DNA of 15,258 nucleotides from Allobranchiibius sp038199265. GTDB taxonomy: Bacteria; Actinomycetota; Actinomycetes; Actinomycetales; Dermatophilaceae. Within the stretch, counting starts at the first letter, position 1; each line of letters starts with the position of its first letter. The notes under the pieces are model-generated. The model saw only the letters and a list, made by a program, of their open reading frames with translations. It was not told the DNA's origin and ran no database searches. The stretch covers positions 1 through 15,258 of the forward strand of contig JBBPZD010000275.1 of assembly GCA_038199265.1 (NCBI GenBank), written 5' to 3'. A program made the translations under genes and the position numbers. Positions 5,402 to 11,933 of the stretch are shown here, one piece after another.

Positions 5402-6235
5402 ATGATCACCGAATCCGGGATCAACATCCCATCTCTCACTTCTAGTCAGTTCGCCACCGTCTATAACCTCTTCTCCTTGGTTATAGCCTCCATGCTCTTC
5501 ACGGCGATCTACCTTCTCTTCTCCCGCAGCCGAGTCGCACCCCGCTACCGCAATGCGCTCGTCGTTTCAGCGATAGTCTGCGGGATTGCTGCGTACCACT
5601 ACTTCCGAATCTTCAACAACTTCACTGAGAGCTATCCGCCCGGCTCCACCGTGACGGCCTCGCACATGCTGTCGAACGTTCAGTTCAACGAGGCGTACCG
5701 GTACGTCGACTGGCTGCTCACCGTGCCGCTGTTGTTGGTCGAGACGATCGCCGTCATGGCGCTCGGTCGCACAGCACAGCGCGGGCTGCTGATGAAGCTA
5801 GTACCTGCCTCAGCACTGATGATCCTGCTGGGTTACCCCGGGGAGATCGCCACAGGAACCGGTGCACGGCTGCTGTGGGGTGGGCTCTCGATGATCCCGT
5901 TCATCTTCATCCTCTACGTGTTGTTCGTCGAGCTGAGCAAATCCCTCGACCGTCAACCACGGGAGGTCGTCGGCACCATCAAGTTGCTGCGGCTTTCGTT
6001 GGTCGTGCTGTGGTGTGTCTACCCGATCGCCTACCTGTTCCCGATCATCGGTGGTGACTTCTTCGGTGGCGCGAACGGCTTCGTCCTGCGACAGGCCGGA
6101 TACAGCATCGCCGACATCCTGGCCAAGGCTGCCTATGGCCTGGTGATCTTCAAGGTCGCGAGGATGAAGAGCGAATTGGAGAACGTGGAGTACGACGAGG
6201 ACCACATCGCCGGGGCACAGCCAGCTGCGGTCTGA
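5402..6235 (+). CDS. Microbial rhodopsin, outward proton pump type
   Basis: The 277-residue product is a seven-helix retinal protein of the cytoplasmic membrane that should export protons on illumination. Helix C reads RYVDWLLTVPLLLVE: Arg100, Asp103 (counterion/acceptor), Thr107 and Glu114 (donor), the DTE set of proteorhodopsin and xanthorhodopsin pumps. Helix G (YSIADILAKAAYG) has Asp238 and the retinal Schiff-base Lys242. Helix F has Trp204, Tyr207 and Pro208. Helix B has His66 in AYHYFRIF, as in the xanthorhodopsin/actinorhodopsin group, where it pairs with the counterion. Leu111, at the blue/green tuning position, predicts green absorption. In helix E, Gly160 stands where bacteriorhodopsin has Trp138; that gap accommodates the carotenoid antenna in xanthorhodopsin. 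The acidic C-terminal tail is cytoplasmic. The start follows the AGGAG at 5392. The dioxygenase gene begins 3 nt after the stop. Confidence 0.96.
   Translation: MITESGINIPSLTSSQFATVYNLFSLVIASMLFTAIYLLFSRSRVAPRYRNALVVSAIVCGIAAYHYFRIFNNFTESYPPGSTVTASHMLSNVQFNEAYRYVDWLLTVPLLLVETIAVMALGRTAQRGLLMKLVPASALMILLGYPGEIATGTGARLLWGGLSMIPFIFILYVLFVELSKSLDRQPREVVGTIKLLRLSLVVLWCVYPIAYLFPIIGGDFFGGANGFVLRQAGYSIADILAKAAYGLVIFKVARMKSELENVEYDEDHIAGAQPAAV
5461..5486. repeat. AT-rich inverted repeat inside the rhodopsin gene
   Basis: CTATAACC (5461-5468) and GGTTATAG (5479-5486) form a perfect 8-bp inverted repeat with a 10-nt pyrimidine-rich loop, 60 nt into the rhodopsin coding sequence. It is unusually AT-rich for this window. 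It could be an mRNA hairpin or an intragenic protein-binding site, or chance. Confidence 0.35.
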
Positions 6236-6238
6236 CTG

Positions 6239-7327
6239 ATGTCGGTGCACCTGCGGTCGGCCGCCGCAACAAAAGGGCGGTCGACCCGGGTGCGCTCGGT
6301 CGATGACTTCAGCGAACGGCAACCCGCGGCTCCGACCACCGCCATGGCCTCGCTACCGGTTCTCACGATCCTGCCCGTGGCCGCGCTCATCACCCTGCTT
6401 CTTTTCTCCCTGGTGACCCCAAGCGTGGTCGAGTCCGCGGCACTGCCAATCGCGGTCACCGGCGCAGCAATAGGCATCCCACACGGGGCGGTCGACCACC
6501 TGGTGCCGTGGTGGTGGAGTACTACGGTGCCGGGGACTGTCGCCAGAGCCCCCCGTACAGCCCGACTACTTGTTTTTGCAGCGGCGTACGCCGCGGTTGC
6601 TGGCCTCGCGTTCGTGGCCTCGCTGGTTGCGACGTCCGCGACTGTCGTAGCGTTCCTGGTCCTATCTGCCCTGCACTTCGGCCGCGGTGAGGTTGTGACC
6701 GACGCAGAACGCGCCGGTCGCGTTGCTCCTGGTCCAAGCCAGGAGTGGGCCACCACCTTCGCCCCTGGGCTGGTGGTCGTCGGGCTCCTGCTCTGGGCCC
6801 GGCCCGACAGCACCGGTGAACTGCTGGAACAGATTTCCCCCTGGCTCGCCCGGGTAGTGCCCGCCGCCGCTCCGGTTGGATTAGCAACCGTTGCACTCTC
6901 CGTCGTGGTGGCACTCGCAGTACAGCTGCACCGCCGCCGCCTCCTGGATGCTGCCGAACTATGCCTGCTGATTCTCACCTTCGCCGTAGCACCACCCTTG
7001 GCGGCGTTCGGGGTCTGGTTCGGACTGTGGCACGCCACGCGCCATACTGGTCGCCTCCTGGACCTCGCCCGCAAACCCAATGTTCAAGCTCCCACTTCCC
7101 GGGAGTGGTGGAGTGCTGCGCGGCGGTTGCTGGTGGCCGGATCGCTGCCGTCCATCGCGGCACTGGGTGCGGTGGCAGCGATGTGGTGGCTGCGGGATCT
7201 CGCGGGATTACACGCCGAGATCGCCATATTGCTGGCTTTGACCTTCCCCCACACCGCCGTGGTCGCAGGCTTGGATCAGCGACGGGCGAGAAGCCTGTCT
7301 ACCCGGACCAATCCCCGGTTCCACTAG
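6239..7327 (+). CDS. blh: Brp/Blh-family beta-carotene 15,15'-dioxygenase
   Basis: This integral membrane iron enzyme cleaves beta-carotene into two retinal molecules, supplying the chromophore of the rhodopsin encoded just upstream. The 362-residue product has the family histidine motifs in order: GIPHGAVDH (His82, His87), ALHFGRG (His146), WHATRH (His265, His269) and TFPHTAV (His338). The PHG, LHF and WHxxRH histidines match the iron ligands known for the marine-bacterial Blh. Multiple hydrophobic helices (about 38-60, 68-90, 108-148, 172-186, 205-230, 236-262, 296-318, 325-345) fit the fold. The ATG at 6239 lies 3 nt after the rhodopsin stop, with no good ribosome binding site, so translational coupling is likely. 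An in-frame ATG at 6344 would remove a 35-residue polar extension and is also possible. Confidence 0.92.
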   Translation: MSVHLRSAAATKGRSTRVRSVDDFSERQPAAPTTAMASLPVLTILPVAALITLLLFSLVTPSVVESAALPIAVTGAAIGIPHGAVDHLVPWWWSTTVPGTVARAPRTARLLVFAAAYAAVAGLAFVASLVATSATVVAFLVLSALHFGRGEVVTDAERAGRVAPGPSQEWATTFAPGLVVVGLLLWARPDSTGELLEQISPWLARVVPAAAPVGLATVALSVVVALAVQLHRRRLLDAAELCLLILTFAVAPPLAAFGVWFGLWHATRHTGRLLDLARKPNVQAPTSREWWSAARRLLVAGSLPSIAALGAVAAMWWLRDLAGLHAEIAILLALTFPHTAVVAGLDQRRARSLSTRTNPRFH

Positions 7328-7344
7328 GGACGATCGCTCCCACT

Positions 7345-7370
7345 GCGCGCCTACGGTGCTTCAGGCGCGC
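7345..7370 (+). terminator. Candidate terminator after the dioxygenase gene
   Basis: GCGCGCCT (7345-7352) and AGGCGCGC (7363-7370) form an 8-bp perfect stem with a 10-nt loop, 17 nt after the dioxygenase stop. No U tract follows. Confidence 0.5.
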
Positions 7371-7420
7371 CTGGCAACCGCGAGTTGAATCGAGGATTTG
7401 CTGTGGCGTGGCGATGACGT

Positions 7421-7460
7421 CGATCGCCGGGTCCCCTCGTTAAACGGGACCCGGCGATCG
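7421..7460. terminator. Bidirectional terminator between convergent genes
   Basis: A perfect 15-bp GC-rich stem (7421-7435 with 7446-7460) has a 10-nt loop containing TTAAA. It lies 43 nt beyond the stop of the aldehyde dehydrogenase (minus) and 93 nt beyond that of the dioxygenase (plus), so it can serve both. Confidence 0.75.
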
Positions 7461-7503
7461 GGTTATCGCGCACGGCGCGAACGCGAGCTTTCGTTCCAGT
7501 CGA

Positions 7504-9039
7504 TCAGACGGAGAACTCGACACCCTGGGCCAAGGGCAGCTCGCCGGAGTAGTTGACCGTCGCTGTCGCCCGACGCATGTAACTGCGCCATGAATCGGTG
7601 CCGGATTCGCGGCCTCCGCCGGTCTCCTTTTCACCGCCGAATGCTCCGCCGATCTCTGCGCCCGACGTCCCGATGTTGACGTTTGCGATGCCGCAATCGG
7701 AGCCGTCAGCAGCCAGGAAACGCTCGGCTTCGGCATGGTCGGAGGTGAAGATGCTGGACGACAAGCCCTGCGGCACATCGTTGTTAAGCTCGACGGCCTC
7801 ACGAAGGTCGCCGTAGGGCAACACGTAGAGGATCGGCGCGAAGGTCTCCTGCCGCACGATCTCGGTCTGGCCCGGCATCCGCACGATCGCCGGCTCGACG
7901 TAGTAGGCGCCCGGTGCCTCCTCGGACAACCGGCGGTCGCCCCCCGCGACGATCTCCCCACCCTGAGCGACTGCCGCCTGCAGCGCGGCCTGCATGGCGT
8001 CGTAGGACCGCTTGTCGATCAGCGGGCCCACCAGCGTGCCCTGTTCGGTGGGCGAACCGATCGGCAGACGCTCGTAAGCCTGGGCCAACCGCTGGACCAA
8101 CCCGTCGATGATGCTGTCGTGCGCGATGACGCGACGCATCGTCGTGCACCGTTGACCGGCCGTGCCTGCGGCAGAGAAGACGATTCCGCGCGTGGTGAGG
8201 GTCAGGTCGGCCGACGGGGCAACGATCGCGGCGTTGTTGCCACCGAGCTCGAGCAGCGACCGACCGAAACGCTCCGCTACCCGCGGGCCCACGATGCGAC
8301 CCATCCGCGACGAACCGGTGGCACTCAACAGCGCGACGCCGGGGTGGTCGACCAAGGCCTGTCCAGTGTCGGCTCCACCGATCAGCACCTGGCTGAGGTT
8401 TGCAGGGGCGCCGCAGTCCGCGATCGCCCGGTCGAGCAGCGCGGCAGCCGCAAGCGCGCACTGTGAGGCATTCTCGGACGGCTTCCAGATCACCGGGTCA
8501 CCGCAGATCAGCGCCAGGGCGGTGTTCCACGACCAGACGGCAACCGGGAAGTTGAATGCGCTGATGATGCCGACGACGCCGAGCGGGTGCCAGTTCTCGC
8601 TGAGGCGGTGGCCGGGGCGCTCGGAGCTGATCGTCTTGCCGTACAGCTGACGGGACAGGCCGACGGCGAAATCACAGACGTCGATCATCTCCTGCACCTC
8701 GCCCGCCGCTTCGGAGCCGATCTTGCCGACCTCGAGGGTGACCAGGGTGGCGAGGTCGTCCTTGTGTTCACGTAACAATTCGGCGAGTCGGCGCACGACC
8801 TGTCCGCGCGCCGGCGCCGGAACGGTGCGCCACTCGTGGAATGCAGCCCTCGCACGCTCGACTGCGGCATCGACATCAGCGGCGCTGCTCCAGGCGATCG
8901 AAACCATCTCGGCGCCGTTGACCGGGGAGTGGATCGCGTGGTCACCGGTGAGGGCTTCGGCAGAGACTCCGCAGGCGATCGCCGCACGTCGGGCGGCTTC
9001 GGTGAGTGCGTCGGCAGTGGGCAGGGTGGTGCTTGTCAT
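7504..9039 (-). CDS. Aldehyde dehydrogenase, AmaB/antiquitin-like
   Basis: This is an NAD(P)+-dependent aldehyde dehydrogenase of 511 residues. It has the cofactor-site NFP (Asn163), the general base in LLELGGNN (Glu264), the catalytic cysteine in GQRCTT (Cys298) and a C-terminal signature SDCGIANVNIGTSGAEIGGAFGG..ETGGGRESG. That signature is typical of the ALDH7 group, L-piperideine-6-carboxylate / alpha-aminoadipic semialdehyde dehydrogenase, which completes conversion of lysine or pipecolate to aminoadipate. ATG at 9039 has GGAG 6 nt upstream. It is preceded by the FAD oxidoreductase gene on the same strand, with a 77-bp gap that holds no visible promoter, so the two are probably co-transcribed. 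The substrate is inferred from family and neighbour. Confidence 0.88.
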   Translation of the reverse strand: MTSTTLPTADALTEAARRAAIACGVSAEALTGDHAIHSPVNGAEMVSIAWSSAADVDAAVERARAAFHEWRTVPAPARGQVVRRLAELLREHKDDLATLVTLEVGKIGSEAAGEVQEMIDVCDFAVGLSRQLYGKTISSERPGHRLSENWHPLGVVGIISAFNFPVAVWSWNTALALICGDPVIWKPSENASQCALAAAALLDRAIADCGAPANLSQVLIGGADTGQALVDHPGVALLSATGSSRMGRIVGPRVAERFGRSLLELGGNNAAIVAPSADLTLTTRGIVFSAAGTAGQRCTTMRRVIAHDSIIDGLVQRLAQAYERLPIGSPTEQGTLVGPLIDKRSYDAMQAALQAAVAQGGEIVAGGDRRLSEEAPGAYYVEPAIVRMPGQTEIVRQETFAPILYVLPYGDLREAVELNNDVPQGLSSSIFTSDHAEAERFLAADGSDCGIANVNIGTSGAEIGGAFGGEKETGGGRESGTDSWRSYMRRATATVNYSGELPLAQGVEFSV

Positions 9040-9116
9040 CGATTACTCCATCGGGTTGTTCGTGGCGGGGGATCGTGGTGCGCGGTTCGCATGAGGTCAG
9101 GGGTCGATCGCGGGCA

Positions 9117-10277
9117 TCACACGACGTTCAGCTCAGGTCGGATGTCGGCGCTCTCGAAGCGCTCGGCCCGCAGTGACGACACATCGACGAACGGTGGGAT
9201 GTCGAGGTAGAGATCGCGCAGTACCTCGCCTACGGCCGGTCCCATCAGGAACCCGTGGCCGGAGAATCCGGTGGCGTAGAGGAAGCCTTCGACCCGTTCG
9301 GATCGGCCGATCAACGCGTTGTGGTCGGGGGTCATCTCGTACAACCCCGCCCATCCGCTGGCGATGCCAACTCCTGCCAGCGACGGGGTGCGGTGTTCCA
9401 TCACCTCGCCGAGCCGAGACAGCCAAGCGTCGTCGCGGCCCAGTTTGAATCCGGGTTGTTCGTCGGGGTCGGACATTCCTATGAGCAGCCCTCGACCCTC
9501 GCCGTGGAAGTAGAAGCTGGTGTCGAAGTCGATGGTGAACGGGGTGTTCGGCGCGAGGCCCGGCATCGGCTCGGTGACCAGGATCTGCCGTCTGAGCGGA
9601 GTGACGGGCAGGTCGACACCGACCCATTCCCCGATCTGCTGTGACCACGGCCCGCCCGCGCAGATGACCGCATCGGCGCGGATCGAACCGCCTGCCGTGT
9701 GGACCGCGCTGATCCGACCGCCCTGTACGTCGACACCCGTTGCAGCGCAGTTCGGGAACAGAGTGGCGCCGGCTCGGCGGGCTGCCGTCGCGTACCCGAG
9801 CACGACTGACTCGGGAGTGCAATGCCCGTCACGCGGCGAGTAGGCGGCGGCAAGCAACCCGTCGGTGTCGATGAGAGGCGACAGTTGCGCAGCCTCGGCA
9901 ACGCTGATCATCGAGGAGTTCACGCCGAGGTCACGCTGCAGAGCGACGTTCGACTCGAACGCCGCGACGTGTTCGTGACTGCTGAGAAGAAACAGGTAGC
10001 CGACCTGGTGGAGGTCGATGTCCTGACCGAAGATCTGCCCGAAGTGCTCGAAAGTTTCCAGTCCTCGTGCGCCCAGAGCGATGTTCAACGGGTCGGAAAA
10101 CTGCGCCCGGACACCACCCGCAGCTTTGCAGGTGGAACCGGACCCGAGCGGGCCTTTGTCCAGCAGTACGACATCGGTGACACCCGCCTTGGCGAGTTCG
10201 TAGGCCGCGCTGACGCCGACCACCCCGCCGCCGATGATCACGACGGACGCGGACTCGGGTAGCTGTCTCGACGTCAC
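9117..10277 (-). CDS. DAO-family FAD oxidoreductase (amino-acid or pipecolate oxidase-like)
   Basis: This is a flavoprotein of about 386 residues in the D-amino acid/sarcosine/glycine oxidase family. An N-terminal VVIIGGGVVGVSAAYELAKAG binds the FAD ADP moiety, followed by LLDKGPLGSGSTCKAAGG. A C-terminal GLYEMTPDHNALIG and GFLYATGFSGHGFLMGPAVGE complete the FAD fold. The family oxidises secondary or primary amines. Next to an AmaB-like dehydrogenase, an L-pipecolate oxidase role (as in the Pseudomonas AmaA/AmaB pair) is attractive, but proline, sarcosine or a D-amino acid are alternatives. I chose GTG at 10277 because its GTGA overlaps the stop of an upstream small ORF with a strong ribosome binding site. 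An in-frame ATG at 10322, with AGGA 7 nt upstream, would add 15 residues. Confidence 0.82.
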   Translation of the reverse strand: MTSRQLPESASVVIIGGGVVGVSAAYELAKAGVTDVVLLDKGPLGSGSTCKAAGGVRAQFSDPLNIALGARGLETFEHFGQIFGQDIDLHQVGYLFLLSSHEHVAAFESNVALQRDLGVNSSMISVAEAAQLSPLIDTDGLLAAAYSPRDGHCTPESVVLGYATAARRAGATLFPNCAATGVDVQGGRISAVHTAGGSIRADAVICAGGPWSQQIGEWVGVDLPVTPLRRQILVTEPMPGLAPNTPFTIDFDTSFYFHGEGRGLLIGMSDPDEQPGFKLGRDDAWLSRLGEVMEHRTPSLAGVGIASGWAGLYEMTPDHNALIGRSERVEGFLYATGFSGHGFLMGPAVGEVLRDLYLDIPPFVDVSSLRAERFESADIRPELNVV

Positions 10278-10345
10278 CGTGCACCGACTGACGGTTGGGC
10301 TCGGTCGCCAGCCGGATTGCATGCCGCTGTCCTGCTCTCACTCAC
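10274..10345 (-). CDS. Small leader ORF coupled to the FAD oxidoreductase
   Basis: A 23-codon frame starts at GTG 10345 (VSESRTAACNPAG...) with a textbook ribosome binding site, GAAGGAGG, 7 nt upstream. It ends in a TGA at 10276-10274 that overlaps the GTG of the oxidoreductase in a GTGA junction. This is the usual geometry of translational coupling. The peptide resembles nothing I recognise and has no amino-acid run typical of attenuation. It may simply carry ribosomes to the oxidoreductase start. A single-base frameshift or sequencing error that detached the true N-terminus is the main alternative. Confidence 0.5.
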   Translation of the reverse strand: MSESRTAACNPAGDRAQPSVGAR

Positions 10346-10352
10346 GAGTAAG

Positions 10353-10360
10353 CCTCCTTC
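10353..10360 (-). promoter_or_regulatory. Strong ribosome binding site of the leader ORF
   Basis: The minus strand reads GAAGGAGG, then 7 nt, then GTG at 10345. It is the best ribosome binding site in the 108-bp divergent region and points to the small ORF rather than directly to the oxidoreductase. Confidence 0.6.
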
Positions 10361-10417
10361 GTTCTCGCGCCAGCAAACAGGCAGTCTCGCAGGACGTGGG
10401 TGGCGGTGGTGTCCGGG

Positions 10418-10423
10418 TAGCGT
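10418..10423 (+). promoter_or_regulatory. Candidate -10 element of a leaderless monooxygenase promoter
   Basis: TAGCGT lies 7 nt before the ATG at 10431, and there is no ribosome binding site between them. No clear -35 hexamer is visible. Confidence 0.42.
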
Positions 10424-10430
10424 TCTGATC

Positions 10431-11933
10431 ATGGACGTGCAGGTCGATTTCGACGTGGTCATCATCGGCAGCGGGTTCTCAGGGGTCGGCATGGCGATCG
10501 GCCTGCAGGGCAGTGGTCGTTCGTTCACCGTGCTGGAGAAGGCGTCCGACATCGGTGGCACATGGCGGGACAACCGCTATCCGGGCTGTGCGTGCGACGT
10601 GCCGAGCCACCTGTACTCCTTCTCCTTCGAACCGAATCCGTACTGGTCACGTGCGTACGCCACTCGCGATGAGATACAGGACTACCTGCTCTACGTGGTC
10701 GAGAGATACGACGTGCGCAAGGATGTCCGGTTCGACACGCAGGTCATCGGCGGGGTCTGGGACGAAGGTCTGCTCGTGTGGCATCTGACATTGCTTGGAT
10801 CGGACGGGTCCCAGCAGCACGTCGTGGCCAGTTCGGTCGTGCTCGGTGTGGGCGCGCTGCACGATCCGGTGCTGCCGAACATTCCAGGCTTGGAGACCTT
10901 CGCCGGCGAGATCATGCACACCGCAACCTGGGACCCGGGCGCAAGCATGTTCGGCCGCAAGGTCGCGATCGTCGGGACCGGCGCGAGCGCAGTGCAAGCC
11001 ATCCCCTCGCTCGCCGAGGACGCCGAACAGCTCACAGTGTTCCAACGCACCCCCGCCTGGGTGCTACCCAAGGTCGACCCGGAGTACCCCGAAGCGCTGC
11101 ACGATGCGTACGAGAAGTGGCCGTGGCTGATGAAGGCGCACCGCGCGAAGATCAGGACGGCGAACGAGCTGCGGGGCTATGCCTTCACCAAGGCCACATC
11201 GGTACTCAAGGCCTCGTCAATGGTCGCTCGTGCCAATATCGGCCGATCGGTCAAGGATCCGGTTTTGCGGAAGAAGCTGACACCCCACTACACGATGGGC
11301 TGCAAACGAATCACCTTCTCCAACGCGTACTACCCGGCGCTCGCGCGCCCCGATGTGCACGTCGAAACGTCGACGATCGAGGCGGCGGACGACACCGGCC
11401 TCATCACCGCCGACGGGTCTCACTACAACCTCGATGTTGTGGTCTTCGCCACCGGGTTCGACGTCGCCGGCTCTTACCGACACCTGGGCTTTCTCGGGGC
11501 GGACGGACACGATCTCGCCGACGACTGGGACGGTGGAATCACGTCGTACTACGGCGTCACCGTGCCGCACTTCCCCAACCTGTTCTTCCTGCTCGGACCG
11601 AACACCGCGCTCGGGCACACATCGGTGCTGTTGATGATCGAAGCCCAGATAGGCCTCACCCTGCGGTTGCTCGATGAACGGGATGCTCGCCGGACGGCGG
11701 CAGTCGAGGTACGCGAAGCAGTCGCAGAGGCCCACATCGCAACCCTGGACAGGCGTACCCAGAAGACGGTATGGGTCGCCGGTGGTTGTGACAGTTGGTA
11801 CCTCGACCAGTTCGGTCGCAACCGCACGTTGTGGCCGGGATCAGTGCCGGAGTACGAACGCCGCACCCGTCGCCCGGAGATGATCGACTACGAGTTCACC
11901 GGCTCCCGAGATCGGCTACCTGCCGACGCCTAG
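10431..11933 (+). CDS. Baeyer-Villiger-type flavin monooxygenase
   Basis: The 500-residue product is a class B flavoprotein monooxygenase, using NADPH and O2 with FAD to insert oxygen into ketones or to oxidise S or N atoms. It has the FAD motif GSGFSG (13-18) and the Baeyer-Villiger fingerprint FxGxxxHxxxW(P/D) as FAGEIMHTATWD (157-168). The NADPH-binding GTGASA (182-187) and a late VVFATGFD typical of the family are also present. GGTWRDNRYPGCACDVPSHLYSFSF is strongly conserved in this group. The substrate cannot be told. I chose ATG at 10431 because the FAD motif follows at the normal distance and TAGCGT precedes it by 7 nt; the frame is open further upstream without family features. It diverges from the FAD oxidoreductase, and its stop overlaps the convergent transporter's stop. 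Confidence 0.9.
   Translation: MDVQVDFDVVIIGSGFSGVGMAIGLQGSGRSFTVLEKASDIGGTWRDNRYPGCACDVPSHLYSFSFEPNPYWSRAYATRDEIQDYLLYVVERYDVRKDVRFDTQVIGGVWDEGLLVWHLTLLGSDGSQQHVVASSVVLGVGALHDPVLPNIPGLETFAGEIMHTATWDPGASMFGRKVAIVGTGASAVQAIPSLAEDAEQLTVFQRTPAWVLPKVDPEYPEALHDAYEKWPWLMKAHRAKIRTANELRGYAFTKATSVLKASSMVARANIGRSVKDPVLRKKLTPHYTMGCKRITFSNAYYPALARPDVHVETSTIEAADDTGLITADGSHYNLDVVVFATGFDVAGSYRHLGFLGADGHDLADDWDGGITSYYGVTVPHFPNLFFLLGPNTALGHTSVLLMIEAQIGLTLRLLDERDARRTAAVEVREAVAEAHIATLDRRTQKTVWVAGGCDSWYLDQFGRNRTLWPGSVPEYERRTRRPEMIDYEFTGSRDRLPADA

Noticed and set aside
5355..5444. A 29-codon upstream ORF overlapping the rhodopsin start out of frame
   Set aside because: No ribosome binding site ahead of its ATG at 5355 and no notable peptide; likely chance within the rhodopsin leader.
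5402..7327. The rhodopsin-dioxygenase pair as a mobile element
   Set aside because: The 5' part of the rhodopsin gene is somewhat AT-richer, but no integrase, terminal repeats, tRNA or target duplications flank it within the window.
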